Both the position numbers and the translations under genes were made by a program. From G963676655 sp963676655 (GTDB taxonomy: Bacteria; Verrucomicrobiota; Lentisphaeria; Victivallales; Victivallaceae): a stretch of 64,000 bases of DNA. How positions within the stretch are numbered: the first letter of the stretch is position 1; each line of letters starts with the position of its first letter. Of this stretch, positions 25,230-33,380 are shown in pieces. The DNA lies in NCBI GenBank assembly GCA_963676655.2, contig CAXXKX010000003.1, positions 2,480,001 through 2,544,000 of the forward strand, given 5' to 3'. The notes below the pieces were generated by a model. The model was not told the DNA's origin, searched no databases, and saw only the letters and a program-made list of their open reading frames with translations.

Positions 25230-26379
25230 AATAATACTCCGGCACTTCATAGAAGTCCGCCAACGGCAGTGCCGCCGCGCCCAATGCGTCGCCGTGTTCC
25301 AGTCTGGAAATAATTACTTCGGTTCCGTCAAAAAGTCCCGGAGGGCTGTGTTCGCGCATGGCCGCGGTGATGTGCGGCATCAGGGTTTCGCCGAAAGTTT
25401 CGATAATGCTTCCATGCAGAATAATGTATTTAGGACAAATGATGCTGACTACCGCCGCCATGCCGTGGCCAAGCCTGGTTCCGATATCCTTAACTAACGC
25501 GGACAGTTCATTTTTCGGGAGTTTACTGAGGTCAACGTCCTGGAGTCTTTCAGCCGGTTCCGACAGCATCGTATTGAGTTGTTCCAGGACCCGGCGTTCG
25601 GAAACGTATGCCTCAAGACACCCGAGGTTGCCGCAACGGCAGCGTCGTCCGCCCGGGTCGATTACTACGTGGCCGACTTCCCCGGCGTAATGACCGGCTC
25701 CCTCAAATAAACGACGGTTGTGAACGATCCCGGCCCCAAGGCCAACTGCCGCTTCAATACAAACAAAGTCCTGATATTCCCGGCCCGCACCGAACCATTT
25801 TTCGGCCAGCGCTCCGGCGCGTGAAGCTTCTTCAAACTTAACCGGACAATTGAACATACCGGAAAAAGTTTTAACGTAGTCGCATCCTTTCAGACCCGGC
25901 ATATTGATGGACTCAAGGACAATTCCCTGTTCCATATCCATGATCCCGGGCAGGCATATCCCGGCCCCGATGATATTGTCGTGTCCGGCGGCCAGTTTGA
26001 CGCTGACTTTCGATACCGCGGCGGCAATGTCCTCCAGTGGAGCGAATAGCGGGAAAGATTCTTCACAATATTCGATAATATTTCCGTATAGATCGATCAA
26101 AATACCGCCGGCAAAATGTGGTGACACATACACTCCGGCTACGTAGTGTGTCTTGAATCGCAGCATGGTGAAGGGGCGTCCCGAAGTCTTTTCCTGTTTT
26201 CCCGCTTCCTCGATTATCCCGTCTTTCAGCAGTTCAGTGACGAAGTTTGTAATGCTTTTTTTGTCGAGACTGGTTTCATCAGCAAGTTGTGAACGGGCGA
26301 TCGGGGATTTCTGTCTGACGGCATTAAGAATCTTTGCCCGGTTGATTCTTTTGATCAGTGAATGATTTTTCAATTTCAT
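25222..26379 (-). CDS. ROK-family transcriptional regulator (NagC/XylR-like)
   Basis: The 385-residue protein has an N-terminal winged helix-turn-helix (about 8-60, with RSQLADETSLDKKSITNFV) and a ROK sugar-kinase-like domain (about 75-375). The zinc site is CRCGNLGCLEAY, and the EVGH sequence of the sugar site is present. This is the architecture of sugar-responsive repressors rather than a free glucokinase. It heads an operon with a methyltransferase, a HAD phosphatase and LdcA, none of which is a sugar gene. Its target may be murein amino-sugar recycling or unlinked genes. Confidence 0.9.
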   Translation of the reverse strand: MKLKNHSLIKRINRAKILNAVRQKSPIARSQLADETSLDKKSITNFVTELLKDGIIEEAGKQEKTSGRPFTMLRFKTHYVAGVYVSPHFAGGILIDLYGNIIEYCEESFPLFAPLEDIAAAVSKVSVKLAAGHDNIIGAGICLPGIMDMEQGIVLESINMPGLKGCDYVKTFSGMFNCPVKFEEASRAGALAEKWFGAGREYQDFVCIEAAVGLGAGIVHNRRLFEGAGHYAGEVGHVVIDPGGRRCRCGNLGCLEAYVSERRVLEQLNTMLSEPAERLQDVDLSKLPKNELSALVKDIGTRLGHGMAAVVSIICPKYIILHGSIIETFGETLMPHITAAMREHSPPGLFDGTEVIISRLEHGDALGAAALPLADFYEVPEYYYV

Positions 26380-26464
26380 TAAGCGTTTCCCGTAATTTAT
26401 TTATACGATAATATAGTTTACCGTCATGATAAATCAAACATGAAACAATTATTGTTGAAAAGTC

Positions 26465-26490
26465 AAAAAAAAGCCGCACATTTTCGCGGC
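26465..26490 (-). terminator. Rho-independent terminator, minus strand
   Basis: Read on the minus strand, GCCGC and GCGGC form a five-pair stem with an eight-base loop, followed directly by eight T. It lies 47 bases after the small open frame that stops at 26537, which suggests that something is still transcribed there. Confidence 0.75.
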
Positions 26491-26536
26491 CATTCTATAA
26501 TTAGAAAAAGAAATCATTTCTAATTTCTAATTAAGC

Positions 26537-26659
26537 TCAGTCGATCATGCCGTTTTTTCTGGCGAATTCAAAAATACCGACGGCATCAATGACTTCACGA
26601 ACGTCGCCGAGAGGTTTTAGTTCGAACACCATGCCGGTTTTCATAACTGAAATGGTCAT
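26537..26659 (-). pseudogene. Small open frame, possible gene remnant
   Basis: Forty codons (MTISVMKTGMVFELK ... FARKNGMID) run from an ATG at 26659 without a clear ribosome site. The frame continues upstream for eight plausible codons (VEADLEA) to a TAA at 26681-26683, and further plausible codons (TAFYAGD) lie beyond it. The peptide looks like the end of a larger protein that has lost its start or gained a stop. A good terminator follows. It could also be a true small protein. The remaining sequence between the ROK gene and mreB (26380-26818) holds two hairpins and no other gene. Confidence 0.35.
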
Positions 26660-26694
26660 TGCTTCGAGATCAGCTTCAACTTAGTCGCCGGCGT

Positions 26695-26712
26695 AAAAAG
26701 CCGTTAACCGGC
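26695..26712 (-). terminator. Weak terminator-like hairpin after mreB
   Basis: On the minus strand GCCG and CGGC form a four-pair stem with a five-base loop followed by five T, about 105 bases after the mreB stop. The stem is short, so confidence is low. Confidence 0.35.
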
Positions 26713-26818
26713 ATGTTTGAAAAGTTAATAATTCACGAAAACAGATGATAAACATTCAACCACAACATAATGCAAGCAGATTGCATGTGGAAAAAATTCG
26801 GGTAAACGGTCGAAAATA

Positions 26819-27850
26819 TCAGATATGATGTGGATAATCGTCGAGACCTTCGAGCATAATCCCGGTGCCTTTAGCAACTGCTTTCAAAGGATCATCCGCG
26901 ACAAACACCGGCAGGCCGGTTTCTTCAATAATCAGTTTGTCAAGGCCTTTGAGCAGCGCGCCGCCGCCGGCGAGCATGATGCCGTGGTCAATCAGATCGG
27001 CCGCCAGTTCCGGCGGACATCTCTCCAAAGTCGACCTGACCGCTTCGATAATGCTGGTCACCGGTTCCTGTAAAGCGGTCCGGATCTCAGCGGCGGTAAT
27101 GCCGATTGTTTTGGGCATCCCGGAAACCAAGTCGCGGCCTTTGACTTCCAGCGTTGCTTCATCAGAAGTCGGATAGGCGCTGCCGATCTCTATCTTAATG
27201 CGTTCGGAGGTACGTTCCCCGATCATCAGGTTGTAGGCTTTTTTCATGTGCTGGCAGATCGAGGCGTCCATTTCGTCGCCGCCGACCCTGACACTTTTGG
27301 CAACCACGATCCCGGACAATGAGATAACCGCCACTTCAGTGGTGCCGCCGCCGATATCGACGATCATGCTGCCGGAAGGTTCGACAACAGGCAGACCGAC
27401 ACCGATTGCCGCGGCCATCGGTTCTTCAACCAGTTCAACCCGGTCGGCTCCGGCGCGTTTGGCACTGTCTTCCACTGCACGAACTTCAACTTCGTTGATG
27501 CCGGTGGGGACCGCGATCATCAGGCGTGGATTAAGAATCCGGTTGCGGCGCGAAACATGGCGCATGGCTTTGCGCATCAGGTAGCGCAGCATTTCTTCGG
27601 TAATTTGAAAATCAGCGATAACCCCGTCTTTCATGGGGCGGACGGCACGGATATTGCCGGGAGTACGGCCGAGCATACGTTTAGCGTCTTCGCCAACCGC
27701 CAGCACCTTGCGGGTGTTGTCATCGATCGCCACTACGGACGGCTCGGAAAGCACGATACCCTGGTCCCGAACAAAGACTAAACAGTTCGCGGTTCCCAGG
27801 TCGATGCCTATGTCACTCGAAAAGAATTTTGCAAATCTGTGGCCGAACAT
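26819..27850 (-). CDS. mreB: Rod-shape-determining protein MreB
   Basis: The 343-residue actin homologue forms membrane-bound filaments that guide cell-wall synthesis along the cell length. The actin-fold phosphate loops DIGIDLGTANCLVFV (near residue 15) and DIGGGTTEVAVI (near 165) and the adenosine motif LAGGGALLKGLDKLI (near 295) are all intact. Length and sequence are typical, including the short amphipathic N-terminus (FGHRFAKFF) that binds membrane. The usual partners mreC and mreD are not adjacent here: a small remnant follows and a HAD gene lies upstream. Confidence 0.96.
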   Translation of the reverse strand: MFGHRFAKFFSSDIGIDLGTANCLVFVRDQGIVLSEPSVVAIDDNTRKVLAVGEDAKRMLGRTPGNIRAVRPMKDGVIADFQITEEMLRYLMRKAMRHVSRRNRILNPRLMIAVPTGINEVEVRAVEDSAKRAGADRVELVEEPMAAAIGVGLPVVEPSGSMIVDIGGGTTEVAVISLSGIVVAKSVRVGGDEMDASICQHMKKAYNLMIGERTSERIKIEIGSAYPTSDEATLEVKGRDLVSGMPKTIGITAAEIRTALQEPVTSIIEAVRSTLERCPPELAADLIDHGIMLAGGGALLKGLDKLIIEETGLPVFVADDPLKAVAKGTGIMLEGLDDYPHHI

Positions 27851-28247
27851 CCTCGCTGCCTTTCATTGATAATCTATAGATTGCACGAGCCTAATTTACA
27901 CGCAAAAAAGCACGATGCAAATTTTCTTGTAAAAAACTGTAAATTTATGCAATCCCAGTTGGCCGGACGAGACTGAAAAGTACCGCCAAGGCAAAAGTTG
28001 TACCGCTGGAAAACGGCTCGAACGCTCAACATTATTGAAAAATTTGTAAACGCATTTTTCAACAATATCGCTTTTCGAGAGTGGAATTGTTTGACGCGCA
28101 ATTAATTGCGCAATATTCTGCCCGTTGGAGACGGCCGGCCAGCGTTTCGTTGCTGGACCACGTCCGCGTACGACGCGAAGCGATATAATTATAAATAAAT
28201 TCTTTTTTGACTTCTGGCGGTGCCGTCGGTCGGTCAATCTTGAAAAA
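27851..28247. other. Intergenic region upstream of mreB, no gene seen
   Basis: This 397-base stretch lies before mreB and after the HAD gene, both on the minus strand. A possible minus-strand promoter is TTGCAT (27915-27920), 16 bases, TAAATT (27893-27898). A small hairpin (CCAGC/GCTGG) lies near 28140. Open frames on either strand have no ribosome site and no protein-like composition. A small RNA cannot be excluded. Confidence 0.4.
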
Positions 28248-29129
28248 TTACTGCCACGGCGGGGCTTCGGGCAGTGATTCTTCAAATTCGCTCAGCAGTT
28301 CATTCTGGAACTTTCCGGCAAAGCGACCGTTGAAGAAACGGTCGAGTCCTTCGTCACGAAGCAAGGCCCAGGAGTATTCCTCCGAACCGGGAATGATCGG
28401 GAAGAATAATACGTTGTTGACCTGGGCCGCTTTGAGGTCGCCGGGAGCATCACCGATCATCATGATCTTACTGAGTTCGTATTTGCCGACCGCGGAATAT
28501 TCCAGATGCTCGGCCTTGGTTCCATGTTCCTGGCCGCAGATAAGTTCGATATTCTGATCAATCCCGTGTTCCTGCCACTCGCGTTCCAGGGCTTCGAGCG
28601 GAGTTTGTGAGACAACAATCATATCGGCGCGGTCTTTGGCCATGTCAATAACTTCACGGACTCCGGGGAACGGAGGAATACCATGAACCATATCGGCAAC
28701 GCTATTGTTGACAGCTTGACTCCAGGCAAGCAGGGTCGCCAGTTCTTCATTTCCGGTTTCAGCCACAATCGCTTCAAGGGCGGGATTGCCGAGTTTGGTT
28801 TCGACTTCAAGCCATTTGTTTAGCTCAACAATACTGGGAGGGGTAATGCCACGGGCCTGGAACACTTCCCACCCGGTTATCAGTTCAATGCTGCGTTTAA
28901 TTGCCAGAAAACGGTTGCAGCCCCGGGTTTTACTGTAGAGGTTGACAAAGTCCCAGACTTCGCGGGCATATTTACTGGCCGCCTGGAGATTGAAATGCTT
29001 GATGAAATTAGGGCAGAAACATTCTTTGTGTTTGATTTCCATGGTGTCGAATACGCAGCCATCGCTATCGAAGCCGATAAAAAAGTCGTTCTTTTTGGGC
29101 ATGTTCCGCATCTGGGCGATATAATCCAT
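28248..29129 (-). CDS. HAD-superfamily hydrolase
   Basis: The 293-residue protein has HAD motif I FDSDGCVFDT (residues about 19-28), a large helical cap (about 30-150), motif II in MIVVSQTP, a basic residue in the YELSK segment and motif IV MIGDAPGDL (about 245). It is therefore a Mg-dependent phosphatase or related hydrolase with a big cap that sets the substrate, which is unknown. The ATG at 29129 has GGAG six bases upstream. It stands alone between mreB and the divergent mazG. Confidence 0.85.
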   Translation of the reverse strand: MDYIAQMRNMPKKNDFFIGFDSDGCVFDTMEIKHKECFCPNFIKHFNLQAASKYAREVWDFVNLYSKTRGCNRFLAIKRSIELITGWEVFQARGITPPSIVELNKWLEVETKLGNPALEAIVAETGNEELATLLAWSQAVNNSVADMVHGIPPFPGVREVIDMAKDRADMIVVSQTPLEALEREWQEHGIDQNIELICGQEHGTKAEHLEYSAVGKYELSKIMMIGDAPGDLKAAQVNNVLFFPIIPGSEEYSWALLRDEGLDRFFNGRFAGKFQNELLSEFEESLPEAPPWQ

Positions 29130-29316
29130 GTCATTCTCCGTATTTTTAGGGGTTGATTAAAAGCAAAATCCCTTTAATCTAATACAATGTCAGGGCTTTG
29201 GCAAGGCTTTAACATAGCGATAATCTTAAATTTCCGGTATTTCCGTGTTGATGTTGCATTTTTCGGACCAGGGGTTAGATTATCTTTTTAACCATAAACG
29301 ACCGGAATTATATATT

Positions 29317-30111
29317 ATGAAAAATGAAGCTGAATTCCAGAAAACCGCGACTGAACTTCTAAAAACGATTGAGCAGTTACGAGCACCGGACGGCTGTCCC
29401 TGGGACCGGAAGCAGACCCATCAATCCCTGCGGCGTTTCCTGATGGAGGAATGTGCCGAAATGCTTGACGCTATCGACAACGACGATCCTAAGGAAATGT
29501 GTGAAGAAATAGGAGACGTGTTGCTTAACTTGATGATGCAATGCGTGATTGCCGATGAAAGGGGGCTTTTCGACTTTCAAATGGTCATGAAAGTTCTTAA
29601 TGAGAAATTGATCCGTCGTCATCCGCATGTTTTTGACGAGGCTTTTGCCGAACATCCGGACCAGGTTGTGGAATTGTGGCAGCAGATTAAAAGTACCGAA
29701 GGCAAGCCGAAACCGGAATCGGTTCTTGATACGGTTCCTTCCTCCATGTCATCATTGCTGACCGCCCGCGAATTACAGAAAAAGGGAGCTAAATATGGAT
29801 TCGACTGGAGTTCTCCGGAACAGATTATCGAAAAAATTGAAGAGGAGCTGGCGGAACTGAAACAGGCTCTGCATGAAAAAAATGATCAGGAAGTTGATGA
29901 TGAAATAGGCGATTTACTGTTTTCGGTCGTAAATTTATCGCGTTTCCGGGACCGGGAAACAGCGGAGGAGTTGTTGCGGCGGACCAACCGGAAATTCAGA
30001 AGCAGATTTGCCTATATCGAGCGGGAATTGAAGGAGCGGAATATTGCGTTGGAAGACGCGACATTAGCACAAATGGATGAATTGTGGAATCTTGCAAAAA
30101 AAATCTCATAA
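29317..30111 (+). CDS. mazG: Nucleoside triphosphate pyrophosphohydrolase MazG
   Basis: The protein (264 residues) hydrolyses (d)NTPs to monophosphates and pyrophosphate, a house-cleaning activity. Two MazG domains are visible: the first with CPWDRKQTHQSLRRFLMEE and the metal-binding EEIGDVLLN (about residues 25-110), the second with EEELAELKQAL and DDEIGDLLFSVVN (about 165-230). Length and order match E. coli MazG. The ATG at 29317 is the natural N-terminus. An earlier in-frame start would add 24 non-conserved residues. Confidence 0.93.
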   Translation: MKNEAEFQKTATELLKTIEQLRAPDGCPWDRKQTHQSLRRFLMEECAEMLDAIDNDDPKEMCEEIGDVLLNLMMQCVIADERGLFDFQMVMKVLNEKLIRRHPHVFDEAFAEHPDQVVELWQQIKSTEGKPKPESVLDTVPSSMSSLLTARELQKKGAKYGFDWSSPEQIIEKIEEELAELKQALHEKNDQEVDDEIGDLLFSVVNLSRFRDRETAEELLRRTNRKFRSRFAYIERELKERNIALEDATLAQMDELWNLAKKIS

Positions 30112-30131
30112 GGCTTTAATAATGTTGGAGC

Positions 30132-30160
30132 TTGCTTTTAGAAGTTATCTATGTTATATT
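30132..30160 (+). promoter_or_regulatory. Promoter of the small secreted protein, copy 1
   Basis: TTGCTT (30132-30137), 17 bases and TATATT (30155-30160). The -10 region (ATGTTATATTA) is identical in the second copy upstream of 40075, where the -35 (TTGTTT) and 17-base spacing are also kept. Confidence 0.55.
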
Positions 30161-30228
30161 ACTTGGTTTTGAAAATAAGCCGGGGAAGAAAGACGCAGAA
30201 TATTAAAGAAAAAAATTAATAAAACCAA

Positions 30229-30591
30229 ATGAAAAGACCGACTTTATTAATATTACTGGTGATTTTGTCAACTTACCTGTTTGCGCCGAAACCGGAAGCG
30301 AAAGCAATGGAGCCGGTGACGATTGCGCTATTGGCCCCGGTTGCGTTGCAAGTCGCCAACCAGGCAAAGCCTTATATTATTCAGGGTATAAAAAACGGAG
30401 CGGTCCATATGATGACAATGGGCAAGGATGTTTTAGATATAATGCGACTGCCGCTTGGGGTCGTTCAATCGACAATTCTCATGCCTATTGCTTTCAGTTC
30501 CGGAGTTAAAAATATGGTCAAAGGAGGGGTGGCGCCTTTCAAGCTCGCTTTCCACGCGGCCATTCTACCCCTGAAAATTTTCGGGATGTAA
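30229..30591 (+). CDS. Small exported or membrane protein, paralogue of 40075-40443
   Basis: This 120-residue protein is not recognised. It has a signal-like N-terminus (MKRPTLLILLVILSTYLFAP) followed by a Pro/Lys/Ala stretch, the very conserved block AMEPVTIALLAPVAL (residues about 26-40), and a moderately hydrophobic, glycine-containing C-terminal half. The protein at 40075-40443 is alignable along its whole length and shares AMEPVTIALLAPVAL, MGKDVL and PLGV.QST.LMP. Both genes have a similar promoter, so they are a recent or well-kept gene family. The sequence suggests a short lipid-associated or pore-like envelope protein, but no function can be assigned. Confidence 0.8.
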   Translation: MKRPTLLILLVILSTYLFAPKPEAKAMEPVTIALLAPVALQVANQAKPYIIQGIKNGAVHMMTMGKDVLDIMRLPLGVVQSTILMPIAFSSGVKNMVKGGVAPFKLAFHAAILPLKIFGM

Positions 30592-30641
30592 CTGGTCGGT
30601 TTCCATCCCTATTAAGAGTAAAAAAATATTTTTCCGGAAGA

Positions 30642-33377
30642 TCAGTTCGAAAGAACCAGAAGTTTCTTTTCCTGGATTCTATTTCCCGACGGCCTGCTTA
30701 TAACCAGTTTAACATGAACCTTGCTGATTCGCGGGGTAGTCAGGCTGTTATACGCACCAAGTGCCAGCTTGTATTGAATCCAACTTTTCGGGGCTGTTTT
30801 CATGCCGATGGTCTGTCCGCAGTTAAACCATTCGCTCCATTGCCCGTCTTCAAGTTCCGCATCCGTCAAAGCATTGCGAACAGCGACTTTGACCCAGGTT
30901 TTAGGCGGAATATTCCCTTCCCATGTGATAGATTCAACCGTCAACTCTTTTTGGGTAAAATACGGTATGGATGTATAATACTCCTCCGGACCACGATCCA
31001 GAATATTTCCCGGATCAACGTTACCCATGCCGTGAATGCCTTCTGAAGGAAGGTTTATGGTTTTCTGTTGGTCAAATCCCTCGGGTCCGTTAAACCAGAC
31101 GGTCGAATACGCAATATGATTGCCTTCGACTTTATGATTGGCTACCGCCAGATCTATCCAGCCGTTTCCGGTGAAGTCCGCCGCGAGATTTCCCGAAACT
31201 GCATGAGTTCGCATCGGCAGCCTTTTGTGTGGAAGAAAGCCTTCGGCTCCCTGGTTCCAGTAAATATGCGAATCGATATCCCGCAGGCGGCCGTCCTGAT
31301 AGGACGCGACAAATAAGTCAAGTTTGCCGTCATTGTTAAAATCGGCAACGGCAAGTGAATTTACCGCGTTGGAAGGCAGTAAGGTTCTTCGGTCTTCACT
31401 GAAGCCATCGGCGCTTCCCCAGTAAATATAAACAAAGGCATTATGGGGACCGGACAGCGATTGCGTATGGCCGCCGAAAATCAGGTCTGGATAACCGTTG
31501 CCGTTCAGGTCGGCGATCTTTGCATTGCAAGCGTGGCGCACATGAAATACCTGTTTGTTGGAGAAACTGAAACCATTGGGGCCGCCCCAGAGAACAAAAC
31601 TTTCATATTCGTTAATCATTGTTACCACCAAATCCAGCCAGCCATTACCATTCAGGTCGGCCAGAGCTAGAAAACGCGGTTCTTTATAAATTTTGCCATT
31701 TTCCTCCATGACTATTTCATCGCTGTCCGACTCGCTGAATCCGGCTCGGGAACCGTAAAAAACTTTGAGTTTGTTATTATCAAAACCGCAAAATACCAGA
31801 TCCAGGTACCCATTATGGTTCAGGTCGCCGCAAACCACGCCATGCGCCCGGGCGGTAGGCAGTTTCAAGTCCGGTGAATAATGAAATCCGGCAGGATGAT
31901 TGTAATAGACAAACGAACCCGGATCGAGCCAGGGCGACAGTTCGGCGGCATTGGCTAGAGCCAGATCGGGCCGCCCGTCATCATTAAAATCGCAACAGAC
32001 CATATCGGTGCAGCCCCATGCCCGGATGTTTAATTTCCGGTCGGGCCTGAAGCCGTCTGAATCACCCAAATAGATAGTCACATCACCATCGCCAAGCAAA
32101 CTGCCGCTGCGGCAGTTATTAATGACCAACTGCCCGTTCACGATGAAAACCCGGTAAGCGTCGTGCGCCGGCAAGCGTAACGGTTCAAGGTGTGCCAAGC
32201 CGCTGGTTTTATCCATCGCAAACACCAGGACTTCACTGGTATATAATTTATTGGTATGGCTTTGGCAGATCACGATATCGAGAGCGCCGTTGCCGGTAAA
32301 ATCATATAACAGCACATCGCATGCATTGCTGGATTTTATGGCAATCCGAGTTTTTTCGTCCCAGTTGCCGTTTTCATTGCCGGGATATATCCACGAAGAT
32401 TCGGTCCCGGAGCTGGTATCGCGGCAGGCGAAAACCAGATCGGTTCTGCCGGAATCTTTGATATCACCTGCCGCCGCCGCAAACGCGTTCTCACATTGAA
32501 ACACTATTGGTTCGCCTGGAGTTCCACCGTTATATGGGTACAACAAGGTCTGTTTTTTTCTGAATGCGCAAATATAGAGGGTGCCGCCGATTGTTAAAAC
32601 TTGAGCCAGGGGTTCAGGTTCCTTGATCGACTGCGTATAGCTTTCGCGGCCGCTTTTGATGGGAACATAGTCTTCATCGGCGTCAAGGATAATTTTTTCA
32701 TCAGCTATATCAAGGTCGCCAGGCGAACCTTTGATGATGGAATATGCCCCGTTTTTTTGGCGGATAAGCAGTGTGTCCGGTTCGGTATCTCGTTCCGATG
32801 CTATTGTCGTTACATGCACCGCGTCCTTGAATTCATGAATTAGCACTTTTTCAGGCTCGAAACCGTTAACTCCCTGATAAAATATTTTCATATTCTTTTC
32901 TGAGATGAAAACGAGGTCTTTCCTGCCGCTGCCGGTAAAATTCCCGGCGCTTACGCATATCGCTCTTTCCGTGGGCAGAAAATTGACATATTTATTAGTC
33001 AAGCCTTCATTTGAACCGTAAAAGACTGCGGAATTGGTCACCTGAGTCATTCCGTCCCAGATGCAGCTGACGATCAGATCCTCATAGCCGTTGCCGCTGA
33101 GATCGGCGACACAGCCGGAAACCGAACCGCCGATATATAATTGATTTTTCTCAGCGGGATGATTAACCGGGTCGGAATAAACATCCAGCGGCACTTTTTC
33201 CTCATGATTCTGAGAGTTACAGAAGATCAGGTCCACATAGCCATTACCGGTAACGTCTGTCTGGTGAATCCGCTGCAAAACGCCTTGACGTGAAACATAG
33301 AGGTTTTGACCTCCATTGCCGAAAGTTCCTTTTCTGAAAGCCTCGAAGCCTTCAGTTATCCAATTTTCATACTGCAT
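30642..33377 (-). CDS. FG-GAP/VCBS repeat beta-propeller protein without signal peptide
   Basis: The 911-residue protein consists mostly of FG-GAP/VCBS-type repeats. At least eleven D-x-[NTD]-G-[NSD]-G-x-x-D-L calcium-loop motifs are visible, such as DVTGNGYVDLIF, DLSGNGYEDLIV, DFNDDGRPDLAL, DLNGNGWLDLVV and DFTGNGWIDLAV. A beta-sandwich-like tail of about 130 residues follows. Such propellers usually bind ligands or carbohydrate outside the cell, yet no signal peptide precedes residue 1. It starts three bases after the stop of the sodium symporter gene, with GGAA nine bases before the ATG, so it is the last gene of the GntR operon. It could be cytoplasmic or exported by another route. Confidence 0.82.
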   Translation of the reverse strand: MQYENWITEGFEAFRKGTFGNGGQNLYVSRQGVLQRIHQTDVTGNGYVDLIFCNSQNHEEKVPLDVYSDPVNHPAEKNQLYIGGSVSGCVADLSGNGYEDLIVSCIWDGMTQVTNSAVFYGSNEGLTNKYVNFLPTERAICVSAGNFTGSGRKDLVFISEKNMKIFYQGVNGFEPEKVLIHEFKDAVHVTTIASERDTEPDTLLIRQKNGAYSIIKGSPGDLDIADEKIILDADEDYVPIKSGRESYTQSIKEPEPLAQVLTIGGTLYICAFRKKQTLLYPYNGGTPGEPIVFQCENAFAAAAGDIKDSGRTDLVFACRDTSSGTESSWIYPGNENGNWDEKTRIAIKSSNACDVLLYDFTGNGALDIVICQSHTNKLYTSEVLVFAMDKTSGLAHLEPLRLPAHDAYRVFIVNGQLVINNCRSGSLLGDGDVTIYLGDSDGFRPDRKLNIRAWGCTDMVCCDFNDDGRPDLALANAAELSPWLDPGSFVYYNHPAGFHYSPDLKLPTARAHGVVCGDLNHNGYLDLVFCGFDNNKLKVFYGSRAGFSESDSDEIVMEENGKIYKEPRFLALADLNGNGWLDLVVTMINEYESFVLWGGPNGFSFSNKQVFHVRHACNAKIADLNGNGYPDLIFGGHTQSLSGPHNAFVYIYWGSADGFSEDRRTLLPSNAVNSLAVADFNNDGKLDLFVASYQDGRLRDIDSHIYWNQGAEGFLPHKRLPMRTHAVSGNLAADFTGNGWIDLAVANHKVEGNHIAYSTVWFNGPEGFDQQKTINLPSEGIHGMGNVDPGNILDRGPEEYYTSIPYFTQKELTVESITWEGNIPPKTWVKVAVRNALTDAELEDGQWSEWFNCGQTIGMKTAPKSWIQYKLALGAYNSLTTPRISKVHVKLVISRPSGNRIQEKKLLVLSN

Positions 33378-33380
33378 TTA

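Noticed and set aside
27880..27890. ATTGCACGAGC upstream of mreB, resembling the operator at 2602
   Set aside because: Only one half is present and the palindrome is broken, so this is probably chance.
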